Shown: positions 44,208 to 53,059 of the stretch, piece after piece
Numbering within the stretch: position 1 is the first letter of the stretch
Layout of the letters: each line of letters starts with the position of its first letter
Origin: Chryseobacterium phocaeense
Lineage (GTDB): Bacteria > Bacteroidota > Bacteroidia > Flavobacteriales > Weeksellaceae
NCBI RefSeq assembly: GCF_900169075.1
Contig: NZ_LT827015.1
Coordinates: forward strand, 1,814,158-1,878,157
DNA length: 64,000 nucleotides
Reading direction: 5' to 3'
The notes under the pieces: model-generated
Seen by the model: the letters and a program-made list of their open reading frames with translations, nothing else
What the model was told of the DNA's origin: nothing
Databases searched by the model: none
Program-made: the position numbers and the translations under genes

Positions 44208-45224
44208 TTATTTTTTGATGAATTTCTTAGAAAACACAGCTCCGTGACTCTCCATATGGATGACGTAAACTCCCGGATTAAGACCTCTGACATCAATTTT
44301 ATTATGTTCAAGTTTCGTATTCATCTTTCTTCCTGCTGTATCATAAATTTCCGCTTTGGTAATTTGTGATTTAGACTGTAGTGTAATAATATCAGTGGCC
44401 GGACTAGGATAAACCAAAATATTGTCATCTTCTGCAATCACTTCTTTTGTGTTTAATACAGTTGCATTGGTAGCGATGAGTGTATAGTCATCAAAAGAAG
44501 TAGGATGAGCTACCGTATTTCCTGTCTCAACTGCTGAAACAAAATCCATTTCAAAAGGATCTACCCCTACAGCAGCCGATGTATATGTTCCCGACGGGCT
44601 GTAAACGGTACCTCCGGGGCTAGTCCAGGTAGCTACTCCTGTAGTTTTATTAAATGTACACCTTAATTTAATCCATGTATTGGCAGGATATGTATAGGTA
44701 TTGGGCTCAAGATAAAAAAGATAATTCCCTGTTACTCCAGTCGCAGTATTCGTATAGTAGGCTATCCCAATCGCTCTTTTCGAGGCATAATCATATCCGG
44801 CCCCAAGCAGTGTTTTATGGGTTGTTCCATCATAAACTAAAACAGTTCCCCTGCCAGAGCCTCCTGTAGCGCTTCCCGTGTACAAATTAAATTCCAGTTT
44901 AAGGATATCATTTCCCGCTGTTCTTGAGGCCCATGCTATATCTAATCCTTTTTTCCACATATACTTTGTTCCACTTCCCGTTGCACTTCCTGTAAGCTGC
45001 AAAGATTTACCATGCGCCGCATCTATGTTTACAATCTGGGCATCTGAATTGGAGCCTCCCACAAAGTCCGTATAAAATCCACCTTGCCCTGGTACTGTCG
45101 GGGTAATGGAAGTACCCACATTCCCTATCGTGTAGGCATTAAAATCATCACTTTGTAAGGACTGGGCATTGAATGTCTGAACCAGACCGAATACAAATGC
45201 GCCCATTGATAAAACTTTTTTCAT
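44208..45224 (-). CDS. T9SS-sorted secreted protein, paralogue of 46527-47543
   Basis: A 338 aa secreted protein with a signal peptide (about 1-20, ending FNAQ) and a T9SS tail from about 265 (VYPSPATD to KKFIKK). The 240-residue middle is beta-rich and resembles lamin-G/concanavalin-type carbohydrate-recognising folds, which is inference. The segment SYTIGNVxTS and DxQIVNxDAAHGK occurs in the paralogue as well. The neighbour order with SDR in between suggests duplication. Function unknown. Confidence 0.82.
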   Translation of the reverse strand: MKKVLSMGAFVFGLVQTFNAQSLQSDDFNAYTIGNVGTSITPTVPGQGGFYTDFVGGSNSDAQIVNIDAAHGKSLQLTGSATGSGTKYMWKKGLDIAWASRTAGNDILKLEFNLYTGSATGGSGRGTVLVYDGTTHKTLLGAGYDYASKRAIGIAYYTNTATGVTGNYLFYLEPNTYTYPANTWIKLRCTFNKTTGVATWTSPGGTVYSPSGTYTSAAVGVDPFEMDFVSAVETGNTVAHPTSFDDYTLIATNATVLNTKEVIAEDDNILVYPSPATDIITLQSKSQITKAEIYDTAGRKMNTKLEHNKIDVRGLNPGVYVIHMESHGAVFSKKFIKK

Positions 45225-45594
45225 AAAATATTTTTTTTAAATTCGATATCAATATAACAATTATGAGTAAGCCTACTTAATAATTATCTTAAATTCCAAG
45301 CAATCTATTTACATTTTTCGCTTTATGCCTGCAAACCTAGTTCAATTTAAAAATGAAATCAATACCTAAAATTAGGGAGTTTTAAATCCCGGAAGCAAGA
45401 TATACAAATCCCCTGTTTAAGCTGATTTCAGGCCACTTCTGAAGGTTATAAAGCTTCTCAACCATCTTATGAACTTATCCGGAAAATCCTTAATAAGTTT
45501 CTGCAAATCACTTTCTATTGATAAGACCACCTAATTTTAAAAAGGTTGCCCTGAACTAAAAATATTTTATGTATTTCCAATATGTTAAAGAGAG
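45225..45594. other. Intergenic stretch with no gene
   Basis: This AT-rich stretch of 370 bases holds no credible coding frame. It includes the start-side spacer of the T9SS gene and merges into the repeat at 45595-45734. Confidence 0.4.
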
Positions 45595-45734
45595 GGAAGC
45601 CAGAAGAAGGAAGCTGGAAGTCAGTATCGGACTGAAAATTTCTTACCGTTATCATAACCAATAACTAGTTTAAAACTATTAAACTAATATAGATGTCCTT
45701 TAAACTTCAATTGCTTCACTCTTCCGGCTTCCGG
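45595..45734. repeat. GAAGCTGGA-family inverted repeat, copy 3
   Basis: GGAAGCCAGAAGAAGGAAGC (45595-45614) and a degenerate complement at 45714-45734 (CTTCACTCTTCCGGCTTCC) flank about 100 bases. The left arm shares 16 identical bases with the copy at 43231-43246. Confidence 0.6.
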
Positions 45735-45740
45735 TCCTTT

Positions 45741-46445
45741 TTATGCCGGTTTAGTAGCCCTAAACTCGATCTTACTTGGCAAAACCCTTGGATTCATTTT
45801 CAGAATGTCCAGAACCAGATTTCCCATATCCTCAGGCTGGATCTTCCAGCTGTCTTTTTCTGAAGGGATATTTCCGTTGAAATTCGTAGCCACAGAACCT
45901 GGCATAATGACCGTAGATTTGATGTTATATTTTCTGAGATCAATCATTGCAGCCTGAGTAAATCCTACCACTCCGAATTTTGAAGCATTATAACCGGTTC
46001 CGTTTTCAAAGAAATTGGCCCCTGCCAGGCTTGAAACCGTGATATAATATCCCTCTGTCTTTTTTAATTCTTCCACAGTGGCTTTTAAAGTATAAAAAGC
46101 ACCTGTGAGATTTGTTTCTATCATAGAGTTCCATTCTTCGGCACTCAACTCATCGACAGGCTTGAATATTCCAAGGCCTGCATTCGCAATCACAAAATCC
46201 AGCCTGCCAAATTTTTCCGTTATTTGCTGTACTGCTTCCTGTTCGTTTTCGAGGCTTCTTACATCAGAAACGATCCCCAGAACGTTTTCTGAATACTGTT
46301 TAAGCTCTTGTTCTGCTTTTTCCACATCCTCTTGCTTTCGTCCTGAAAAAGCTATTGAAATACCATTTTCAAGCAATATCCGGGCTATCCCGAAACCGAT
46401 TCCTTTTGTTCCCCCTGTAATATAGGCTACTTTCTGATCTGACAT
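45741..46445 (-). CDS. SDR-family oxidoreductase
   Basis: A 234 aa NAD(P)-dependent short-chain dehydrogenase/reductase. TGGTKGIG at 10-17 is the cofactor motif, NAG at 88-90 follows, and the catalytic Ser139, Tyr152 (in YNASK) and Lys156 are present. A basic residue in the cofactor region (GRK) favours NADPH. The substrate is unknown. It is flanked by two T9SS paralogues. Confidence 0.9.
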   Translation of the reverse strand: MSDQKVAYITGGTKGIGFGIARILLENGISIAFSGRKQEDVEKAEQELKQYSENVLGIVSDVRSLENEQEAVQQITEKFGRLDFVIANAGLGIFKPVDELSAEEWNSMIETNLTGAFYTLKATVEELKKTEGYYITVSSLAGANFFENGTGYNASKFGVVGFTQAAMIDLRKYNIKSTVIMPGSVATNFNGNIPSEKDSWKIQPEDMGNLVLDILKMNPRVLPSKIEFRATKPA

Positions 46446-46478
46446 ATTTTTAATTTTTTTTAGTCCTCTAAAAATAAA

Positions 46479-46503
46479 AAAAACGCCCCAATTGAGGCGT
46501 TTT
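46479..46503 (-). terminator. Terminator after the T9SS cargo gene 46527-47543
   Basis: AAACGCC (46481-46487) pairs with GGCGTTT (46496-46502), with T residues after it on the minus strand. It lies 24 bases after the stop. Confidence 0.85.
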
Positions 46504-46526
46504 GCTGGTCCTGAATTTTACAGGTA

Positions 46527-47543
46527 TTATTTTTTAATGAATTTTTCGACTGTTTTCCCGTCTTTTGTTTCAAAGCTTACGATATAGCTTCCTGAATTAA
46601 GATTTTTTACATCCACTTTATTTCCTTCAAGCTGAGCCGGAACTTTTTTCCCGGACATATCATAAATTTCAAGATTACTGATTTTCATCTCGGTAAGGAT
46701 ATTCAGATAATCAACCGTAGGATTTGGTCCGATTGCAATAATTGAAGATTTTCTGGCATCATTTTCAACAGTTGCCAAGGTAGTATTGTTACCGGCATGT
46801 ACGGAATAATTATCGATACCAAAAGTAGTTGGTCCTGCATTTACAGGAGCTGTTGCAGAAGCTCTGTAAGGAGAACTGTACACATCAAATTCCGTAGGAT
46901 CAATATCTGCTACGGTAGTGGCTCCACTTACTGTCAGCGTAATAGGTGCTGCGTTTCCGATTGTATAAGTGATTTCTCCGGTTGTCTTATTATAACTGTA
47001 TCCCACGGTTACCCATGTATTAGCTGGGTAAACAGTTGCGGAGATCCCTGTAATCGTATAAAAGGCAGCGTTTAATCCTGTATCAAGATAAGCCAGTCCT
47101 GTCATCAGTTTTGTCTGAGAATTATATCTTACTCCTACAATTCCGTCATCAGCACCAAAAAGGGCTATTCCAGATGCATGCTGATTGGTAGAGGTTCCGG
47201 TATAAATTTCGGCTCTTCCTTTAACAATGTTGTTTCCAGGCGTTCTTGCAGCCCAGGCTGTCTCCAATCCGCTTTTAAAAACGTAACGTGCAGATGTAGC
47301 CGCACCATCATTTCCACCTGTTACCTGAAGGTATTTTCCATGAGCTGCATCACCATTTACAATCTGAAAATCAGTAACCGCTCCATTATAGACAGTCATA
47401 CCTCCTTGTCCGGCCACGGTGCCTGCTGTAGAAGTAGCTACATTTCCTATAGTATAGGAATTATAGTTGTCGGATTCTAAAAGCTGTGCAGAAGTTGAAA
47501 TTGCTGAAGCTAATGCTAAGCAAACTAGTAGATTTCTTTTCAT
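46527..47543 (-). CDS. T9SS-sorted secreted protein, paralogue of 44208-45224
   Basis: A 338 aa protein with a signal peptide (about 1-19, ending STSAQ) and a T9SS tail from about 270 to the end (KKFIKK-type end: VEKFIKK). The middle shares YTIGNVATS, GQGG, DFQIVNGDAAHGKYLQVTGG and AARTPGNNIVK with the product of 44208-45224. The length is identical (338 aa). This points to a recent duplication or a multi-copy family. The ligand is unknown. Confidence 0.82.
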   Translation of the reverse strand: MKRNLLVCLALASAISTSAQLLESDNYNSYTIGNVATSTAGTVAGQGGMTVYNGAVTDFQIVNGDAAHGKYLQVTGGNDGAATSARYVFKSGLETAWAARTPGNNIVKGRAEIYTGTSTNQHASGIALFGADDGIVGVRYNSQTKLMTGLAYLDTGLNAAFYTITGISATVYPANTWVTVGYSYNKTTGEITYTIGNAAPITLTVSGATTVADIDPTEFDVYSSPYRASATAPVNAGPTTFGIDNYSVHAGNNTTLATVENDARKSSIIAIGPNPTVDYLNILTEMKISNLEIYDMSGKKVPAQLEGNKVDVKNLNSGSYIVSFETKDGKTVEKFIKK

Positions 47544-47820
47544 GTTATTTTTTTTATTTACCTGGTAAATATAGAACTTTTATTCTAAATAGGTAAAATA
47601 TTAATCATAAATATGAAATAAAATAATTTTTTAAACAATAAATCCAACAATATGTTATTTTAATCCATTTTAAACATTATATAATATTTAAATTATTTTT
47701 CTAAAAAATTCCTACAATAAAAATATTTTAACTAAAAAATCATTAAATCACAAAAACATTCACCAAATGATTATTATTATCTCGTAAATAATGGAAAGTC
47801 AATATCATATCGCGTTATGA

Positions 47821-48741
47821 TTATTTTTTTATAAATTTCCCGGAAAAACTTCCATTCTCTGTTTTAATATTGATTAAATACAGACCCGCCGGCAGCTTTG
47901 CCACCTCTATTTTATCATTTTCCAATCCTGAGTGCACTTTTCTTCCTGCAACATCAAATATTTCAGAGCTTTTTATTTTTCCGGCAACAGAGACTGAAAT
48001 AAAATCCGCAGCCGGATTCGGATAGATATTGACGGTATTTTTGTTCAAAGTTTTATCTAATGATGAAAGCTGGGCTTCATTATACACTTTGACGTTATCA
48101 ATAAAAGCTGTTCCCTCAGTATTATCATGTACAAAACGCAGCTGATTCATATCTATTGATTCTGCGGCCGTGCCTGAACAAATCAGCATTCCATTCAGAT
48201 AATATTTAATACCTGTAGCAGTTCCCATCACTGTAAGACTGTACCAAAGATTGGGTTCCCAGATAGCAGATACAGATTCCATGACCGGTACACCTGAAAT
48301 CATTTTAAGTACTTTAACTGTTCCAGTATGATCAAAATCCAATCTGACGACGAATTTTTCATCCGCACTGCTCAGTCCCTGAAAACTAAAGATGGATCCG
48401 TTAAGCTGAGACATCTTCATATCAAAAGAAACCGTAAAATTATTATAGGGCAGCATGACAGGAAGATTATTAAATGCTCCTATAATAGGGATAGACTGGG
48501 TTCCATACGTATTTTCCTTTATAATTCTGAGGGAATGAAAACCATCAGAGGCATCATCTGAACAAACTGTCTGGTTGAGGACATTAGCAGGGAAATCGCC
48601 TGTGGGCGTACTGATCCAAGTTCCCTGTCCATTGATGTCTCCTGTGTAAAATCCATCCAGTGTTTCAAAGGAAACCACCTGCTGCTGCGCCAAATAAAAT
48701 GCTGAAAACAAGCAGAATGCAAATAAATAGTTCTTTTTCAT
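47821..48741 (-). CDS. T9SS-sorted secreted protein, 306 aa
   Basis: A secreted protein with a signal peptide (about 1-18, ending YLAQQ) and a T9SS tail (IYPNPAADFIS to KKFIKK-type end GKFIKK). The middle resembles a beta-sandwich lectin-like fold as in the two neighbouring paralogues, but the similarity is only moderate. The ATG at 48741 was chosen; an upstream in-frame ATG (48777) adds 12 residues before the signal peptide. Function unknown. Confidence 0.8.
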   Translation of the reverse strand: MKKNYLFAFCLFSAFYLAQQQVVSFETLDGFYTGDINGQGTWISTPTGDFPANVLNQTVCSDDASDGFHSLRIIKENTYGTQSIPIIGAFNNLPVMLPYNNFTVSFDMKMSQLNGSIFSFQGLSSADEKFVVRLDFDHTGTVKVLKMISGVPVMESVSAIWEPNLWYSLTVMGTATGIKYYLNGMLICSGTAAESIDMNQLRFVHDNTEGTAFIDNVKVYNEAQLSSLDKTLNKNTVNIYPNPAADFISVSVAGKIKSSEIFDVAGRKVHSGLENDKIEVAKLPAGLYLINIKTENGSFSGKFIKK

Positions 48742-48828
48742 GGTATTATTTTTAGGTAGAACTAAAAATAAACACATACCACATCTAAAAAAATATCATT
48801 TGATAGGGATATTCTCATAAAAAAGCGT

Positions 48829-48854
48829 AAAGCGTTCCGATTCCGGAACGCTTT
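48829..48854 (-). terminator. Terminator after the M20 dipeptidase gene
   Basis: AAAGCGTTCCG (48829-48839) pairs with CGGAACGCTTT (48844-48854), with T residues on the minus strand. It lies 25 bases after the stop at 48879. Confidence 0.9.
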
Positions 48855-48878
48855 ATCAATATGCTTATAAGCTATTTA

Positions 48879-50258
48879 TTATTTCGAATAATTTTCAAAG
48901 AATAATGGAATACTCTCAATTCCCTTGTAGAAATTAAAAAGTCCGTAATGTTCATTGGGTGAGTGAATGGCATCCGAATCCAGTCCAAAGCCCATCAATA
49001 CGGATTTAGCGCCCAATACTTTTTCAAACATTGCGGTGATTGGAATACTTCCTCCACTTCTGTAGGGCAGAACTTCTTTACCAAATGCCGTTTCCATGGC
49101 CTGTTTGGCTGCTAAAAACTCTTTGGTATCACTTGGCAGAACATAAGGCATTCCTCCATGATGCGGTGTTACTTTAACCTTAACGTTCTCAGGAGCAATT
49201 TTCTCAAAATACTTAGTGAATTTTTCTGTGATTTCTTCAGGAGTCTGATAAGGAACCAGACGCATTGAAATTTTAGCGGAAGCTTTGGAAGGAATTACTG
49301 TTTTAGCCCCTTCTCCGGTATATCCACCCCAGATTCCGTTACAGTCTAAAGTTGGACGGATGGAGGTTCTTTCCAGCGTAGTATAGCTTTTTTCACCTTC
49401 CACTCCATTCAGCCCGATAGACTTTTTGAACTCTTCAGGATTATCCTTCAGTTTGTTCATATCTGCTCTTTCGGCATCAGATACAGTTTCTACGTTGTCG
49501 TAAAATCCATCAATGGTAATATGCCCGTCTTCATCAATCAGTTTGGCGATCATTCTGGAAAGTACGTGGATAGGGTTTGGAACCGCTCCCCCGTACAGCC
49601 CTGAGTGAAGGTCTCTGTTTGGTCCTTCAATTTCCACTTCCACATAGCTCAATCCTCTTAAACCAGTTGTTACCGTTGGCTGTTCGTTGCTGTAGATATG
49701 CGTGTCAGAGATCAGGATACAGTCGCAGGAAAGTTTTTCTTTATTTTCATTAACGAAATCTCCCAGGCTCACAGATCCCACTTCTTCTTCACCTTCCAGA
49801 ATAAATTTTACGTTGCAAGGAAGTGTATTGGTCTTCATCATCGCTTCAAAAGCTTTTACATGCATGAAGAACTGTCCTTTGTCATCTGCGGAACCTCTGG
49901 CGAAAATCGCTCCGTCCGGGTGAAGTTCAGTTTTTTCAATGTACGGCTCAAAAGGTGGTTTTCTCCATAATTCAAGCGGATCAGCAGGCTGTACATCATA
50001 GTGCCCGTATACCAATACCGTAGGAAGGTTTTTATCTAATATTTTCTCTCCGAAAACAATCGGATAGCCTTTTGTCTGACATACTTCAACATGATCTGCT
50101 CCTGCATTTCTCAAATGTTCTGCACACAAGTCCGCACATTTCAATACATCGTTCTTATAGGCCGGATCTGCAGAAATAGAAGGAATTCTCAATAACTCAA
50201 ATAATTCATCCACGAAACGCTGTTTGTTTTCGTTGATGTAATTTAATGTCTCTTGCAT
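48879..50258 (-). CDS. M20-family dipeptidase
   Basis: A 459 aa metallopeptidase of the M20 family, cytoplasmic, which cleaves dipeptides. Metal-binding segments are YGHYDVQPADPLELWRKPPF (His and Asp), RGSADDKGQ (Asp) and EGEEEVGS (Glu pair); the late SGGSIPI and HSPNEHYG provide the final His and conserved ends. The ATG at 50258 gives MQETLNYINENKQRF as in the family; an upstream in-frame ATG (50375) would add an unrelated hydrophobic stretch. It is monocistronic with a terminator. Confidence 0.9.
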   Translation of the reverse strand: MQETLNYINENKQRFVDELFELLRIPSISADPAYKNDVLKCADLCAEHLRNAGADHVEVCQTKGYPIVFGEKILDKNLPTVLVYGHYDVQPADPLELWRKPPFEPYIEKTELHPDGAIFARGSADDKGQFFMHVKAFEAMMKTNTLPCNVKFILEGEEEVGSVSLGDFVNENKEKLSCDCILISDTHIYSNEQPTVTTGLRGLSYVEVEIEGPNRDLHSGLYGGAVPNPIHVLSRMIAKLIDEDGHITIDGFYDNVETVSDAERADMNKLKDNPEEFKKSIGLNGVEGEKSYTTLERTSIRPTLDCNGIWGGYTGEGAKTVIPSKASAKISMRLVPYQTPEEITEKFTKYFEKIAPENVKVKVTPHHGGMPYVLPSDTKEFLAAKQAMETAFGKEVLPYRSGGSIPITAMFEKVLGAKSVLMGFGLDSDAIHSPNEHYGLFNFYKGIESIPLFFENYSK

Positions 50259-51117
50259 TTTAAAATTTGTTTTGTTAAAAATAAAAAAATTGGCCTGCAG
50301 CAGCAAGCAAAAACAGATAATTTTCCGAATAAGAGTAAAATTTAGTAAGCAAAGGGAATACTTTTTTTCATTCATTTTTATTTATCAATAAAGCAAGACG
50401 GGAAATGCAAGAAGTAATGGCTGGAATCTACAGCATATTCCGTCTTATAATGATTCCTGGTGAAAGCCATTTTATATACGCTTAAAACCGTATAAAACAA
50501 TCACTCATATACTTTCTACAGATTACCCATGTAACTTCTGGTAAATTGTACGGGTAATTTTTCAAGTTTATATGGATAAGTTGATCAAAAACTCATTACA
50601 GACGGCGAAATAAATAAATGAAAAGTGAAGAAATACCATTATTTTTTTATAGTATCATAACCAAAATTACACAAACCCGGCAATTTTTCTTATTCATCAG
50701 CATTTTATTTTGATTTTATGCGGGTTTTATTTTGTTTTACCACCTCACAAATGTTCAACTTAAAATCGAAAAAAAATGTCAATCACATCCAATGCTATTT
50801 CCAACCCCTCATAAGTTGAAAGGCTGCTAAGTTATTGTCTATAACGGCATAATTATCATGGCTAAACCAGCTAAATATACATCCAAACATCTATAGCATC
50901 CAAAAATGATGAACTTAAAGTATTAGACTTCATCTTCGCCAAATAGCAGGAGCAACACCAACTGGAAAAGCGACAACAGTAATAAAATCCAGCTATATCA
51001 CTAACCTGGCAGATCAAGTTGTGGCTATTTATAATCAAAAATCATATTTCCAAATAAAATTGTTTATGTAATAATGATTTATCCATGAGCAATTTTTTCC
51101 ATGCACAAAAACACAAA
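50259..51117. other. Long AT-rich spacer, no intact gene seen
   Basis: About 860 bases between divergent genes. No clear gene is seen. Near 50920-51060 a frame reads as coding-like text (SYITNLADQVVAIYNQKS) but with stop codons nearby, so decayed coding sequence is possible. No repeats of the spacer families found elsewhere in this window were noticed here. Confidence 0.4.
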
Positions 51118-52431
51118 ATGAAAAATTCTAAAGGATTAAATTATATGATGGAACTGGGTCTAGTTCTGCTATTTTCTATTTACACTTATTTTTTCTTCTC
51201 ATTATCCAGAGATACTTATGATTACATAAGCCTGGCTAATTATATTAAAGAAGGAAGGTTCTACTATTCCAATAATGAATACAGCACGGTTTGGCCACTA
51301 GGATATCCTCTGCTTATAGCAGCTGTTTCTTATCTTGGTCTACCTTTGAAAATAAGTTTATTTAGTCTGAGCTTGTCGTTATTTATTGCCAGTTATAAGC
51401 TGCTTGGAAAGATCCTGGAAGGAGAAAATGGTTATGTTGTTGCAATCCTGATCTTATCATTTTTCCATGGTATTTATAAATCAAATGCGGCAGAACCTTT
51501 ATTTGTTTTTTGCATTATTTCCATTCTTTATGTTATCAAAAATTTTGATTATTCTTTAAGAAGTCATTTAATTCTGGCCGGATTATTCTTTTTGCTGGTT
51601 GAAACAAAGCATACCGGCATTTTTCTGATTCCGTTTAGTATCATCTACCTGAATGGATTTAGCATCAATAGAAAATCACTTCTCTTAGTATTAACTACTT
51701 TGCCATTACTGATTGTTTTTATCCTCAGACTCTACTTTATAGGGAGTATCACCGGAGAAAACAGAATACCTAATTCTGACAGCTTACTAAAAATTATAAA
51801 AGGATCATTCAATATAAGCCACTATCATGAGTTTAAGAGGCAATATCATGTTTATTTTTTCTCCATTTTATTTTTAATGATTGCAGCTTTTGGAACTTAT
51901 TTAAAACACTACAAGAAATATTCCCGATACATTCTTTATATTTTTGTACTGGCTATTTTTTATTATTGCTATATTGTATTATTAAGATACAGAACTTTTT
52001 TTTCGGGGCTGGAACCAAGATTTATGGTGCCGTATGTTCTCTTTAGCCTGATCTGTATATTACTGGTTTTTCAGAAAGCCCGGAAATATTTCATTCTCTT
52101 TTCTGTGATCATCTTAGGAATCTCTTTCTATTTTAATTTTAAATACAAGTACAAGACTTATTATACAAATGACATATTTGATTTAGCATCTTTTAAGGGG
52201 CAGACAAAGGTTACAAATGTCATTGTTGACAGACAAACGTCAATCGTTGTAGCTAATAGTCTGTTTAAGTATGAAAAGACGATCATTGATGCTGATTTGT
52301 TGACCGCCCGTTTAACGAATAACAATAAAGATTCTTTACATTATGGAAATGGCAGTGTATTTGTGATAAAGAAAAGTAGAGATACCATTAAAATAGTAGA
52401 TTTAACGGTAAACAAAAATTTCAAAAAATAG
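51118..52431 (+). CDS. GT-C-type membrane glycosyltransferase-like protein
   Basis: A 437 aa protein with about ten hydrophobic helices and a first loop containing the acidic pattern SRDTYDYISLA (about 29-39). The WPLGYPLLIA segment follows. This resembles GT-C enzymes that use polyprenyl-phosphate sugars to modify lipids or proteins. The match is weak and the family cannot be named. The ATG at 51118 was chosen over an upstream one at 51085. The gene is AT-rich, isolated between long spacers, and may have been acquired by transfer. Confidence 0.6.
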   Translation: MKNSKGLNYMMELGLVLLFSIYTYFFFSLSRDTYDYISLANYIKEGRFYYSNNEYSTVWPLGYPLLIAAVSYLGLPLKISLFSLSLSLFIASYKLLGKILEGENGYVVAILILSFFHGIYKSNAAEPLFVFCIISILYVIKNFDYSLRSHLILAGLFFLLVETKHTGIFLIPFSIIYLNGFSINRKSLLLVLTTLPLLIVFILRLYFIGSITGENRIPNSDSLLKIIKGSFNISHYHEFKRQYHVYFFSILFLMIAAFGTYLKHYKKYSRYILYIFVLAIFYYCYIVLLRYRTFFSGLEPRFMVPYVLFSLICILLVFQKARKYFILFSVIILGISFYFNFKYKYKTYYTNDIFDLASFKGQTKVTNVIVDRQTSIVVANSLFKYEKTIIDADLLTARLTNNNKDSLHYGNGSVFVIKKSRDTIKIVDLTVNKNFKK

Positions 52432-52599
52432 TGCTCTTCAATAAATCATATTTTCGGTAGTGTATTTATTTATAAAAGAAGATTCTCGGAGAAAACAAAT
52501 CAGAAATCTTGTATATGAACAGCCTAGAGTAAGTATGTTTCCAAAAAAGTTGGTCTTTTTTTTGGAAAAGAATTTCAAGAATTGGATCTGTTAAACAAA

Positions 52600-52625
52600 A
52601 ATGTCCTGCACCATGGCAGGACATT
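52600..52625. terminator. Terminator between convergent genes
   Basis: AATGTCCTGC (52600-52609) pairs with GCAGGACATT (52616-52625). It lies between gene ends at 52431 and 52647; T residues are better on the minus strand side. Confidence 0.8.
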
Positions 52626-52646
52626 CTTTATATTGTGTACTCTTAA

Positions 52647-52925
52647 TTAGTGTTCAGTCTTCGGAGCTTTCTCAGCTTCAGCAGGTTTTACTGCTGCTGT
52701 ACTGTCTGTTTTAGGAGCTGCAGTTTCGTGCTTTTCAGCTGGGGCTGCCTCATGGTGACCCGCTGCAGCCTCGTGACCGTGTGCTTCGCCTCCACCCTGA
52801 GCATCATCAGAATATCTCTCTACTCCTTCTTCCAGTTTCAGCGTATTCTTGTTTCCTCCTGCCTGGATTTTTTTACAGCTTACGGCTACCGTTGCAACAG
52901 CTAAACATATAATTAGTTTTTTCAT
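52647..52925 (-). CDS. Small Ala/His/Glu-rich lipoprotein
   Basis: A 92 aa protein with a lipobox AVSC, Cys at about residue 17. The mature part is low-complexity: Ala, Glu, His, Pro and Lys with repeats of AAPAEKHE and AHGHEAA type, and no fold. His clusters may bind metal ions. No named domain is visible. It stands alone upstream of the methyltransferase gene. Confidence 0.75.
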   Translation of the reverse strand: MKKLIICLAVATVAVSCKKIQAGGNKNTLKLEEGVERYSDDAQGGGEAHGHEAAAGHHEAAPAEKHETAAPKTDSTAAVKPAEAEKAPKTEH

Positions 52926-53059
52926 ATGTAAAATTTATTTTTTAAGGTCTGTGGAATCGCAATTTTTAGCCGGTTATCTTTATTTTAACAGCAAGCGATT
53001 TCCAGCTTGAATTTTTAATTGCCCAAAATTAAGAAATCCTGCTTTTTGGGGCAACATTT

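Noticed and set aside
50779..51084. Possible decayed gene before the GT-C-like gene
   Set aside because: The frame changes and stop codons allow only a vague similarity to coding text, with no family match.
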